From Pedobacter africanus (GTDB taxonomy: Bacteria > Bacteroidota > Bacteroidia > Sphingobacteriales > Sphingobacteriaceae), in assembly GCF_900176535.1 (NCBI RefSeq), contig NZ_FWXT01000001.1:1550001-1614000 (forward strand): a stretch of 64,000 nt of DNA. The letters are read 5' to 3'. A program made the translations under genes and the position numbers. Shown here one piece after another: positions 34,855-43,549 of this stretch (positions within the stretch are counted from its first letter, which is position 1; the number at the start of each line of letters is the position of its first letter). The notes below the pieces were generated by a model, which saw only the letters and a list, made by a program, of their open reading frames with translations, had not been told where the DNA came from and did no database searches.

Positions 34855-35643
34855 CTAAAAGCCTATCTTTAACAAGTCGTCAATTTTAACAAACGAGTAT
34901 CCTTTGTTTTTTAAAGTTGTAATCAATTCCGGCAACTTCATATAAAACTTATCCTTTCTTCTGGGGTCGGTTCCGATATGTACCAGCAGAATAAATCCGT
35001 TTAAACCGTTCCTGCTTTTTTGTTCATAATCGAGAATAGATTGCATGATCTGCTTGCTATCTACATATCTGACTCCCATTTCAGGATAGGTATAGTCGGC
35101 CGCCGATCGGGTGCCTGGAGTAAAATTAATCAGCTGAAGGTCCAATTCTTTTGTCCAGGAAGCGATCTGCTCGTTATACCATTCATAAGGGGGCAAAAAA
35201 TAAGCCGCTTGTTTTTTATCAATATTTAACTGCTTTAATTCCGTATAAGCAGCCGCCAGGTCGTGTTCAAATTGTTGTTTTGTGACCAGCAGGCTATCCC
35301 TTTTAACCCAATCGCAATACAGTAAATGTTTATCAGAGTGGCTGCCCAGATAATTCCCATCTCTTATCAGCTGTTGTACACCCCGCTTAAAATGCTTGTC
35401 GCGGTAAAAATTTCCGGTCAGAAAAAAAGATCCAAGAACCCGCTCCCTTTTTAAAGCTTTTGCAATAAATCCGATCCCATCTCCAAATTCATCTCCTGTA
35501 AAAACAAGGGAGAGCCTTTTAACAGAGGTATTGCCCCTTACTATTGCGCCACGATCTGTCTGCACCTGCGCCCATATTTGCTGAGTACATGATGACATTA
35601 AGATCCCTGCAAAAACAACTATATACTTACTAAACCGGGTCAT
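34855..35643 (-). CDS. Polysaccharide deacetylase-like lipoprotein with altered motif 1
   Basis: A 262-residue protein with lipobox FAGILMSSC. The NodB-type fold is seen: motif 1 FTGDEFGDG (TFDD is usual, here TGDE), motif 2 SHSDKHLLY (HSxxH intact), motif 3 LPPYEW (RPP usual) and LLVHIG at the end. Such proteins remove acetyl groups from chitin, peptidoglycan or similar glycans. The changed Asp pair makes activity uncertain. It is the first of three neighbouring hydrolase genes on this strand. Confidence 0.82.
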   Translation of the reverse strand: MTRFSKYIVVFAGILMSSCTQQIWAQVQTDRGAIVRGNTSVKRLSLVFTGDEFGDGIGFIAKALKRERVLGSFFLTGNFYRDKHFKRGVQQLIRDGNYLGSHSDKHLLYCDWVKRDSLLVTKQQFEHDLAAAYTELKQLNIDKKQAAYFLPPYEWYNEQIASWTKELDLQLINFTPGTRSAADYTYPEMGVRYVDSKQIMQSILDYEQKSRNGLNGFILLVHIGTDPRRKDKFYMKLPELITTLKNKGYSFVKIDDLLKIGF

Positions 35644-35686
35644 AACCGGCTACAATTTAATCATATCAAATCATTTATTCCTCCTT

Positions 35687-36415
35687 TTATATGTAAAGAG
35701 GAACCATCCGTCGCCAGTAATGCGGCCGGTGGGCATTGCTTTCCCATTGATGAAACTGGTTAGGAATGCCTTTGTTACCTAACAACGCACTAAATTCACG
35801 GTTACCAGGTAAAAACGGATCTGTTTCCCCCACAGCAATGATTACCTCAAGTTTACGCAGCGCATCAAGCATATCGCAATCTGTTAAGTTGGAAATGTAT
35901 TGTCCGGGCATATTTAAATAAACGGTTTCATTCCGGTACCCATCCAGCAGGTCTTTAAAATCACCCGGATTGGAGGTAAGATCGTATCTTCCGCTCATTC
36001 CCACAGCTTTCTTAAATAGCCTGGGGTATTTCATAGCCAGATTTAAAGCGTGATACGCCCCCATGCTGCATCCGGCAGTTTCCAGCCAGTCACCATTGTT
36101 TTTTGCTTTTATCAGCGGGACTACTTCATTTAAAATATAGCTTTCATATTGCAGATGCCTTTCCATACGGTTATAGGGATGCAACTGTTCGTTATAAAAA
36201 CTTTCCCCGTCAATGCTGTCAACACAAAACAACTGTACCTGTCCGGCGTCAATCTGGCTTCGCATGGCATCAACAATGCCCCAGTTCTCATAATCATAAA
36301 ACCGCGCCATACGGGTCGGGAAAAACAGAACTGCCCTCCCGCTCCAACCAAATATCAAAAGCTCCATCTCCCGCTGTAAGCTTTTACTAAACCATTTGTG
36401 ATATTCTCTGTTCAT
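35687..36415 (-). CDS. Esterase-like alpha/beta hydrolase
   Basis: A 242-residue alpha/beta hydrolase of the esterase D/putative esterase type. The nucleophile elbow is GCSMGAYHAL (about residue 112), the acid may be the Asp in VGETDPFLPG, and the His lies in SNAHRPHYW at the C-terminus. It has no signal peptide. The start MNREYHKWFSKSLQREMELL is typical. Its substrate is unknown; the adjacent SGNH and deacetylase genes suggest an acyl ester on a glycan or small molecule. Confidence 0.86.
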   Translation of the reverse strand: MNREYHKWFSKSLQREMELLIFGWSGRAVLFFPTRMARFYDYENWGIVDAMRSQIDAGQVQLFCVDSIDGESFYNEQLHPYNRMERHLQYESYILNEVVPLIKAKNNGDWLETAGCSMGAYHALNLAMKYPRLFKKAVGMSGRYDLTSNPGDFKDLLDGYRNETVYLNMPGQYISNLTDCDMLDALRKLEVIIAVGETDPFLPGNREFSALLGNKGIPNQFHQWESNAHRPHYWRRMVPLYI

Positions 36416-36457
36416 TTAAGGTACATCGCTTATGCAGAGAAATATCTATCTTCTATA

Positions 36458-37051
36458 TTATCTGTGGATTAAAAATTGATTAATAATATCTCCCCACAAC
36501 TGATAGCCCTTTTCGCTCAGGTGCAGGCGGTCATCCAGAAAATAAGACCTTTCAGGCTGGCCGGATTTATCGAGCATTTTTTTAAAGACATCAATAAATT
36601 TCCAGTTGTTGCTCAGTTTAATGATCTCACTTTCTATCAGGTTATTGGTATAACGTAACTGGTCGGCCTTATGCCAGCGGCTCAAGCTTGGTTTCAGGGA
36701 AACGAAATAGCAGGGCAGTTCACCAAAACGGTTGGCAACTTTGAGCATAAGCTGCTGGAAGAAGATGAAGATCTCTTCGGGGTGCCGGCCATCCCCCAGG
36801 TCATTGTCACCTGCGTATATCACGAGTGCGCGGGGGTTGTAATGCAGCATTACCCTTTCAAAAAACCATACACATGCCGCCAGCGTAGAACCGCCAAAGC
36901 CCAGGTTTACCACTTCAGCATGCTTAAAATCGAGGTTTAAACTATCCCACATCCGTATAGAGGAACTGCCATAAAAAATAACATCGGGATTTCGCCCGGT
37001 AACTAAACGTTCCTTTTCAAGTCGTCTGACTTCATCTTCATACCAAAACAT
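36458..37051 (-). CDS. SGNH/GDSL hydrolase
   Basis: A 197-residue SGNH hydrolase. The blocks are VIFYGSSSIRMW (nucleophile Ser), NLGFGGSTL (Gly), YAGDNDLGDG (Asn) and DDRLHLSEKGY (Asp and His). Such enzymes hydrolyse esters of carbohydrates or lipids. It has no signal peptide. It lies 42 bases upstream of the esterase gene on the same strand. Confidence 0.93.
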   Translation of the reverse strand: MFWYEDEVRRLEKERLVTGRNPDVIFYGSSSIRMWDSLNLDFKHAEVVNLGFGGSTLAACVWFFERVMLHYNPRALVIYAGDNDLGDGRHPEEIFIFFQQLMLKVANRFGELPCYFVSLKPSLSRWHKADQLRYTNNLIESEIIKLSNNWKFIDVFKKMLDKSGQPERSYFLDDRLHLSEKGYQLWGDIINQFLIHR

Positions 37052-37126
37052 CCTTCATAATCTGTAAAGATAAAGATAATGAGATCCGACATTGCGGAGA
37101 TATGATGTTAATGTTAATTTTTTGTA

Positions 37127-37468
37127 TCACAAGGCATTGTACAGTCTGGCATAAAACGCACATAGTTGTAGCAGCCTTTCCTCTATGGCAAAAATCTGCT
37201 CCTGCTGCTTTGGTTTGAGTTTTCTTTTGGTTTTATTTATCAGCAAGGTACAAATGGCCAGTCTTCGCTCCAGCAGAAAGTGTCTTGCATCTTTGGGATG
37301 TAAAGCAGCATAAATTTCTGCATCTTCCATCAGGTCTTCACATTTATCGTGTAACATCCAGTTTAACAGCTCTGTTAAACAGGCCCCATTCTCAATCTGA
37401 ACCATAATGGCTTTAAACAGATCGAAATCAGTGCCTGCACTCAGTTTTCCTGTTACTGCCTGCTTCAT
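37127..37468 (-). CDS. Helical protein of unknown function
   Basis: A 113-residue, mostly helical, protein rich in Leu, Lys and Cys. No family was recognised. It has no signal peptide or membrane helix. Features are ALHPKDARHFLLERRLAI and a basic stretch KTKRKLKPKQQ. It could be a small regulatory or stress protein; the neighbours do not help. Confidence 0.7.
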   Translation of the reverse strand: MKQAVTGKLSAGTDFDLFKAIMVQIENGACLTELLNWMLHDKCEDLMEDAEIYAALHPKDARHFLLERRLAICTLLINKTKRKLKPKQQEQIFAIEERLLQLCAFYARLYNAL

Positions 37469-37633
37469 GTCTATTTATATTTTGAGTCTATATACTTACA
37501 TACGATAAAAAGGAAGATCGGGGTTCAGGCAAATGAAATTAATTCTGTATTATCCTGCTATAGCTAACGTTGTGGCCACTACTTTCATTAGCCAGAACAA
37601 AAGGTAATAGGGGCTACTTTATTTAATGCCTTC

Positions 37634-37762
37634 ATGTCCTTTTTAAGCAAAGCTATTGGTCAATTTAGCAGAAAACCTGAAGCTAAAAGAGTTAAAAAAC
37701 TGAACAAAATGGCTAGAAATTTGGTTAAAAAAACGATTAACATTGGTTTAAGCAAATACTAA
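37634..37762 (+). CDS. Possible small basic peptide gene (42 residues)
   Basis: An ATG frame encodes a 42-residue peptide that starts MSFLSKAIGQFSRKPEAKRV and ends NIGLSKY. It is rich in Lys and Arg, has no acidic cluster, and could fold as an amphipathic helix. It fills a 320-base stretch with no other gene, just before the histidine kinase gene. The codons resemble those of neighbours, but a chance frame cannot be ruled out at this length. No family was recognised. Confidence 0.4.
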   Translation: MSFLSKAIGQFSRKPEAKRVKKLNKMARNLVKKTINIGLSKY

Positions 37763-37788
37763 ACGCCTAACCTTGAATAATTGTTCCT

Positions 37789-39078
37789 ATGAAGCGTAAA
37801 ATCAACATCACCATTAGCTGCTTGCTGCTATTTATAGTTATAGCCTGCCAACAAAAAGCCCCGGTGCAAAAAACAGATACCCGGACTGCCGCTTTTTCTA
37901 AAATTACAGATACGGCTAAAATGTATCATTCGCTACAAAAGCCAGAAATGGCGATCAAATATTACAAACGCGCTTTACAAAATGCGCAGAAAAACAACCT
38001 TCCCCGCCAACAGGCTGAAACGTTATTGCATATGGCCAAACTTCTTCCAAAAAAAGATGCGGACACCAGCCTGCACTACCTGAACAATGCCCTACATATT
38101 GCACGCAAACTTAAGCACAAGCAACTCCAGTCAGACATTTATCATTCTATTGCACAAATTCACAAACAACAGCGCGACTACGAAGCTGCACTATTTGCGC
38201 TTGAGGCACACCACAGGCTTACAGATTCCCTGCTGGAAGAGCATCGGCGAAAAGACATTGAACAGGTCAAAGCACAACGTAACGCAGCATATGAACGGAG
38301 CATTGCCATTTTGGTATGCACAGCCCTCCTCATTATTGCACTTGTATTTGCCTTGTTTTTAAGGCGCACACAAAAGCTAAACCAAAAACTTGCCCTTCAG
38401 GTAGAGGTAACTAACAAGCTGTTTTCTATTATCAGCCACGATCTGAGGGGACCAGCCGGGAGCCTCAAGCAGGGCCTTGAGCTAGTAGATGGTGGCAGCA
38501 TTACAATTGAAGAGTTACCCGATTTCATGAGGCTTTTAAAAAAACAGAGTATTGTGCTCAATGAAACACTTGATACGATGCTGATCTGGTCAAGGTCACA
38601 ACTTAATGAGCTCCGGCAGGCCCCAGTGGTATTCTCGCCACTAGCCATCATTCAAAATAACCTGGTACTGCTGGAAGGTCAATACATGTCAAAAAATTTG
38701 AGTTTTGACCTGGACGTTCCGGCAGATGTTACCATTTACGCCGACAGGGACCAGTTTGATTTCATCATCAGAAACCTACTTTCCAACGCCATTAAGTTTT
38801 CTCTTGAAAACGGAACAATAGAAATTCATGTCAGCAGGGAAAACCACAGAGCTACAGTTACTGTCAGAGATTACGGAGTGGGTATTTCTACCGAACGGCA
38901 GCAACAGTTTCTTTCTGGGAACCTGGAAACTACTTTCGGAACCTCAGGAGAAAAAGGAACCGGCTTGGGTCTTAGAATGGTGAAGGACTTTATCAACGCT
39001 GCGGGAGGCAGTATCAGTTTAGAAAGCCGTAAAGGAAATACATGTTTTTCGTTTACGCTTCCCTATCAAAATGCGTAA
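37789..39078 (+). CDS. TPR-containing sensor histidine kinase
   Basis: A 429-residue kinase. The signal-like N-terminus ends at a lipobox-like FIVIACQQ. TPR-like repeats span about 45-150 (ALQNAQKNNLPRQQAETLLH; SDIYHSIAQIHKQQRDYEAA), a membrane helix about 170-190 (IAILVCTALLIIALVFALFL), then a HisKA domain with phospho-acceptor His in IISHDLRGPAGSLK and the HATPase domain (LLSNAIKFSLENG, GTGLGLRMVKDFI). No response regulator is next to it; the nearest pair is at 45005. It may sense a periplasmic or membrane cue. Confidence 0.9.
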   Translation: MKRKINITISCLLLFIVIACQQKAPVQKTDTRTAAFSKITDTAKMYHSLQKPEMAIKYYKRALQNAQKNNLPRQQAETLLHMAKLLPKKDADTSLHYLNNALHIARKLKHKQLQSDIYHSIAQIHKQQRDYEAALFALEAHHRLTDSLLEEHRRKDIEQVKAQRNAAYERSIAILVCTALLIIALVFALFLRRTQKLNQKLALQVEVTNKLFSIISHDLRGPAGSLKQGLELVDGGSITIEELPDFMRLLKKQSIVLNETLDTMLIWSRSQLNELRQAPVVFSPLAIIQNNLVLLEGQYMSKNLSFDLDVPADVTIYADRDQFDFIIRNLLSNAIKFSLENGTIEIHVSRENHRATVTVRDYGVGISTERQQQFLSGNLETTFGTSGEKGTGLGLRMVKDFINAAGGSISLESRKGNTCFSFTLPYQNA

Positions 39079-39138
39079 TGTTGAAATATTCAGATTATCT
39101 TCACAATTGAAGGATAGATTAGACGAAAATTTTATCCT

Positions 39139-39885
39139 ATGAGATTAAGACTAGTTTGTTTAGCCTGTTTATTTCTATCTATCGGTACACCTGTTATTTC
39201 TAATGCACAAAGCCAGGACACCCTAAATTCTAAACCTAAAGTTGCAGCATTTGTAATTCCAACAATATTTATTGGGTATGGGTTGGTATCGCTTGCAGGT
39301 AAAAATGCTATCCGCGACCTCGATTTAACCACAAGGGATGAACTTCAGGAAGACCATCCTTTATTTGCCGCCCACGTGGACGACTATGCACAGTTTGCCC
39401 CGGCCCTTGCTGTATATGGCCTGCACCTTGCCGGTGTAAAAGGCAAAAACAATTTGGCTGATGCAACAGGCATCTACTTATTGTCCACAGCAATAATGGG
39501 AGGTACTGTTTCTGGCTTAAAAAGCTGGACCCACAGACTGCGGCCCAATAATTCCGGGTTTAATTCTTTTCCTTCCGGGCATACCGCAAATGCATTTGCA
39601 GCTGCAGAATTTTTAAACCAGGAATACAAAGAAGTATCGCCCTGGTACGGATACGCCGGCTATACAGTAGCCACAGCAACGGGGGTATTAAGAATGTATA
39701 ACAATAAGCACTGGTTAAGTGATGTGGTGGCCGGCGCAGGATTTGGGATTCTATCTACCAAACTGGCTTATATCTTTTATCCAAAATTAAAAAGGTTGGT
39801 TCTGGGCAAAGGAGAGCAGCATTACACCCTGGTGCCCTCTTATCAGCAACATAGTTTTGGTCTTTCGTTTAATGGTACCTTTTAA
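39139..39885 (+). CDS. Phosphatase PAP2 family protein
   Basis: A 248-residue exported protein of the PAP2 type. The three motifs are seen: KSWTHRLRPN (KxxxxxxRP), SFPSGHTANA (PSGH) and NKHWLSDVVAGAGFG (H-x3-D). Signal peptide ends near SNAQS. Family members remove phosphate from phosphatidic acid, undecaprenyl pyrophosphate or related lipids. It is the first of a plus-strand run of envelope-lipid genes. The last 12 bases of the gene and its stop are duplicated just downstream. Confidence 0.94.
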   Translation: MRLRLVCLACLFLSIGTPVISNAQSQDTLNSKPKVAAFVIPTIFIGYGLVSLAGKNAIRDLDLTTRDELQEDHPLFAAHVDDYAQFAPALAVYGLHLAGVKGKNNLADATGIYLLSTAIMGGTVSGLKSWTHRLRPNNSGFNSFPSGHTANAFAAAEFLNQEYKEVSPWYGYAGYTVATATGVLRMYNNKHWLSDVVAGAGFGILSTKLAYIFYPKLKRLVLGKGEQHYTLVPSYQQHSFGLSFNGTF

Positions 39886-39910
39886 ATAAAAATGGTACCT
39901 TGTAGATAAA
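39871..39910 (+). repeat. 20-bp tandem duplication at the end of the PAP2 gene
   Basis: 39871-39890 and 39891-39910 are 18/20 identical. Each copy reads as Asn-Gly-Thr-(Phe/Leu)-stop, so the last codons and stop of the PAP2 gene are repeated. Confidence 0.85.
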
Positions 39911-39919
39911 ATAAGTATT

Positions 39920-40909
39920 ATGATAAATTGTTATCCGGTAATTTCCAGGCTAATTGCGTTATCTGTAATACCGCTTCTCTTTTACAGTCTTTCAATGAAG
40001 GCTCAAGTAAAAATATCCGATTATCAGTACAACCTTGGCCTCGCAGATTACAATAACCAGCCCTACATCCTGCTGCGTAGCTTTAATTTAAATGGTATAC
40101 TTACTTACCTGGCCGTCAATCCCCAGAACCTGGATACTCGAACAATCAAGGCAACCGAACTTAGTAATACAACACTCTGTTCTTTTGAGCAACTGTGTCT
40201 GAAAATGGAGGACACACCCTATATCAAAGCACTGTTGCGTGCCCGGTCAAAGGCCCTACCCATACAGGATGCAGGAATTACGCACGCATTCCCTTCGGAA
40301 AAAGGAATCACCCTGACAATTGACCTCTGCCCTTCCCACAAAGGGCTCGACAAAGACATTTTTACATCATTAACAGGAGCCTTTAAAAATATCGAGCGGC
40401 CTATACCGGTTGCCTTATCCCTAACGGGTAAATTTCTCCTTACACATGAAGATGATATCCAGTGGCTGAAGGGACTGGTCAGTTCAGGTCAGATCACTAT
40501 TACCTGGATCAACCATACCTATCATCACCATTACAACCCTGCTACCCTAATAAGCCACAATTTTTTACTGGAGCCAGGAACCGACCTGCAGTCGGAGCTG
40601 CTGCTACTCGAATCAGCAATGCTGGAACAAGGTTTAATACCTTCAGTTTTTTTCAGGTTTCCGGGACTGGTCTCCAGTCAACAACTTGTAAATAAGGTAA
40701 CATCCTATGGTTTAATTACTATAGGAAGTGATGCCTGGCTGGCTAAGGGACAACAGGCCCAGCCAGGAAGTCTGGTACTCATCCACGGGAACGGCAATGA
40801 ACCCATTGGAGTACAGGATTTCATAAAGCTACTGGCAAGTGAAACTGCGGCAGTTCACCAAAAGCAATGGCTGTTATACGATCTTCGCACTTCAGCAGCC
40901 AGGCAATAG
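39920..40909 (+). CDS. Polysaccharide deacetylase (NodB)-like protein with degenerate motif 1
   Basis: A 329-residue exported protein. The N-terminal part (about 30-115) is of unknown type; a NodB-like domain covers about 125-310. Motif 1 is GITLTIDLCPS (TFDDGP usual: the second Asp is Leu), motif 2 is WINHTYHHHY (intact His pair), motif 3 is FRFPGL and the end motif LVLIHGNG. The metal-binding His pair remains, but the altered Asp makes catalysis unsure. It lies between the PAP2 and MprF genes and shares their direction. Confidence 0.8.
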   Translation: MINCYPVISRLIALSVIPLLFYSLSMKAQVKISDYQYNLGLADYNNQPYILLRSFNLNGILTYLAVNPQNLDTRTIKATELSNTTLCSFEQLCLKMEDTPYIKALLRARSKALPIQDAGITHAFPSEKGITLTIDLCPSHKGLDKDIFTSLTGAFKNIERPIPVALSLTGKFLLTHEDDIQWLKGLVSSGQITITWINHTYHHHYNPATLISHNFLLEPGTDLQSELLLLESAMLEQGLIPSVFFRFPGLVSSQQLVNKVTSYGLITIGSDAWLAKGQQAQPGSLVLIHGNGNEPIGVQDFIKLLASETAAVHQKQWLLYDLRTSAARQ

Positions 40910-40954
40910 CCAAATTGGAGAAAGAATTATGTAAATTAAATCAAAATACTATAT

Positions 40955-43537
40955 ATGAAAGGCTTTCGGTTCATCCCTCCCTTTGTTCGCGAGAATGGTA
41001 AAATCATTGCCAGCTTTATATTTACAGTTTTCTTTCTTGCGCTTTTCATATGGTTCATTAAACATGAGCAGGGCGAGTTGAAACAGGTAAAGCGACTGCT
41101 CATATCTGCCAATTGGATTTGGATTTCATTAGGTATCGCCTTAAGCATAGCCTATTTGTTTGTTCACGGAATGATGTACCGCTCTGCCTTTTTTGCAATC
41201 GGAAGTCGCATTTCTATAGGCGAAGGCACAATGCTATTCCTCAAAAGAAATTTTGTAAGCATCTTTTTACCCGCCGGAGGTGTTTCTTCCCTGGCTTTCT
41301 TTAGTGCCGACATAGAAAAAGAAGGTGTCTCCCAGTCCCAGATCAATTTTGCTTCTTCCATATATGGCTTTGTAGGCATTCTATCTGTTGTGGTGGTGGC
41401 CATTCCTGTTTTTATTTATGCTATTTTCCAGGGAAGCATCGGCTACGGGGAGTGGTTTGGGCTTATTACCGTATTAGGGCTTATTGCAGGAATCTATCTC
41501 CTATACAGATCTGTAATCACCAAAGGGGCCACGTACCTGTTCATCATCAAATATATTCCGGTAATAGAAGTTTATGCGGCCGATTTCAGAAGCAATACCA
41601 TTGAACGCAATAGTTTTTTAAAGACTTTAGGCTATAGTGTGCTCATTGAAGTAATAGGTGTAGTGCATATTTATATTGCCATGCTGGCTTTATCTATCCA
41701 TCCCTCTATAACCAATGCACTTATCGGGTACATAGTTGGGGTAGTATTTCTGATCATATCTCCATTTTTAAGAGGCCTGGGTGCTGTAGAGGCCTCAATG
41801 ACTTTTATGCTCATGCAGTTGAAATATTCAAGTGCCGAAGCAGTATCCATCACGTTTGTATACAGATTTATGGAGTTCTGGATCCCAATGCTGCTCGGCG
41901 CATTCAGTTTTCTTTTAAAGATCAACAAGCTCCTGATGCGCATAATACCGGCCTTATTGCTCCTGTTAATGGGGGTCATCAACCTGATATCGGTACTTAC
42001 CCCAGCCATTCATTCCAGGGTCCATTTTTTAAAAGACTTTCTTCCTATCGAAGCCATAAGGGCATCCAACTATTTTGTATTTACAGCAGGGTTGTTCCTC
42101 CTGGTTACTGCGGCATTTATGCTCAAAGGATTGCGGATCACCTGGTATTTTGCACTCAGCTTATGTATAAGCTCCCTTATTGGCCATATCACAAAAGCTA
42201 TAGACTATGAGGAAGCCATTTTTGCACTATTGGTAATTGTTATTCTCTTTGTTTCAAGAAGAGAATATTACATCAAAACAGATCCAAAAACACGCTCCCT
42301 TGGCATTCAAACAACACTGCTAAGCATTACATCTGTAATATTGTATGGAACAATAGGATTCTATTTCCTGGATAAAAAACATTTCAATATAGATTTCAAC
42401 TGGTGGCAATCAATCAGGTATACGTTGGAAAATTTTATCCTGATTGGCAGCAGTGACCTGGTTCCATCAGACCGCTTCGCGCGGAACTTTCTATGGTCCA
42501 TCAATATTAGTGGGTTCTTTTCTATCGCCTTCCTTATTTATGCATTAATCAGGGCCTACATCCCAAATTCCGGTACAGCAGAAGAGGAGCTGCAATGGGC
42601 AAAACATCAACTGGATAAATATGGCAGCTCTGCGCTGGATTACTTCAAAACTTATAAAGATAAACTCATCTACCGGCAAGGCGAAAGTTTTTTAGCTTAC
42701 CGGCTTTCAGGAAATTTTGCTGTTGTACTGGAATGTCCCGTTGGCACACCCGAAAAGAGATTAGAGTTGATAAGGTCTTTTGACAAATATTGCTCAGAAA
42801 ATGGCTTAAAGAGCCTTTACTATCGCGTTTCGGCAAACAGTTTAACTGATTTTGAAGCACTCTCCAAAAAAAAGCTGTTTCTTGGTCAGGAAGGCATTGT
42901 AGACCTGCAGTCATTTAGCCTCGCTGGTGGAAACCGAAAGTCCATCCGAAATGCCATAAAGAAAGTCTCAGAAAACGGTTACGTTAGCAAAACTTATACT
43001 GCTCCCATAAAAGACAACGTCTTACAGCAACTTAAATCCGTTTCAGACGAATGGCTGAAGGACACCAAAAGAAAAGAAATTGTATTTTCGCAGGGGATGT
43101 TTGACTGGGATGAAATTAAATCTCAAACTGTCATTACAGTAGAAAATACAGAGGAAAAGATTGTCGCCTTTTTAAACCTCATACCAGATTATGCCGAGGG
43201 TGAAGCCACCTATGACCTCATCAGAAAAACAGCAGATGCGCCTAATGGCACCATTGATTTTATCATGGTGGCCATGTTTGAGCATTTAAAACTCAAGGGA
43301 TTTAAAACAGTAAATATTGGGTTTTCCCCTATGTCAGGTATCAGCAAGGCCAATAATATTCCAGAACGTTCCATGAAATTCGCATACGAAAAAATCCGCT
43401 CATTCTCCGGATACCGGGGATTAAGGGATGCCAAAGATAAATTTTCACCCATATGGCAAGACAAATACCTAATCTACAATCATGATTACGACTTACTGCA
43501 AGTACCCAATGTATTAAAACAGGTTATAAAACCCTAA
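40955..43537 (+). CDS. mprF: MprF-like phosphatidylglycerol lysyltransferase/flippase
   Basis: An 860-residue protein with the two parts of MprF. Residues 1 to about 545 hold about 12-14 helices of the UPF0104 flippase type (FVSIFLPAGGVSSLAFF, ISPFLRGLGAVEASMTFML). Residues about 560-850 are the DUF2156 synthase domain (KSLYYRVSANSLTDF, SVSDEWLKDTKRKEIVFSQG, NIGFSPMSGI). MprF uses aminoacyl-tRNA to add Lys or Ala to phosphatidylglycerol and flips the product, which lowers surface negative charge. The VirJ-like gene follows 12 bases later. The aminoacyl specificity is unknown. Confidence 0.94.
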   Translation: MKGFRFIPPFVRENGKIIASFIFTVFFLALFIWFIKHEQGELKQVKRLLISANWIWISLGIALSIAYLFVHGMMYRSAFFAIGSRISIGEGTMLFLKRNFVSIFLPAGGVSSLAFFSADIEKEGVSQSQINFASSIYGFVGILSVVVVAIPVFIYAIFQGSIGYGEWFGLITVLGLIAGIYLLYRSVITKGATYLFIIKYIPVIEVYAADFRSNTIERNSFLKTLGYSVLIEVIGVVHIYIAMLALSIHPSITNALIGYIVGVVFLIISPFLRGLGAVEASMTFMLMQLKYSSAEAVSITFVYRFMEFWIPMLLGAFSFLLKINKLLMRIIPALLLLLMGVINLISVLTPAIHSRVHFLKDFLPIEAIRASNYFVFTAGLFLLVTAAFMLKGLRITWYFALSLCISSLIGHITKAIDYEEAIFALLVIVILFVSRREYYIKTDPKTRSLGIQTTLLSITSVILYGTIGFYFLDKKHFNIDFNWWQSIRYTLENFILIGSSDLVPSDRFARNFLWSINISGFFSIAFLIYALIRAYIPNSGTAEEELQWAKHQLDKYGSSALDYFKTYKDKLIYRQGESFLAYRLSGNFAVVLECPVGTPEKRLELIRSFDKYCSENGLKSLYYRVSANSLTDFEALSKKKLFLGQEGIVDLQSFSLAGGNRKSIRNAIKKVSENGYVSKTYTAPIKDNVLQQLKSVSDEWLKDTKRKEIVFSQGMFDWDEIKSQTVITVENTEEKIVAFLNLIPDYAEGEATYDLIRKTADAPNGTIDFIMVAMFEHLKLKGFKTVNIGFSPMSGISKANNIPERSMKFAYEKIRSFSGYRGLRDAKDKFSPIWQDKYLIYNHDYDLLQVPNVLKQVIKP

Positions 43538-43549
43538 AACCTACACTCA

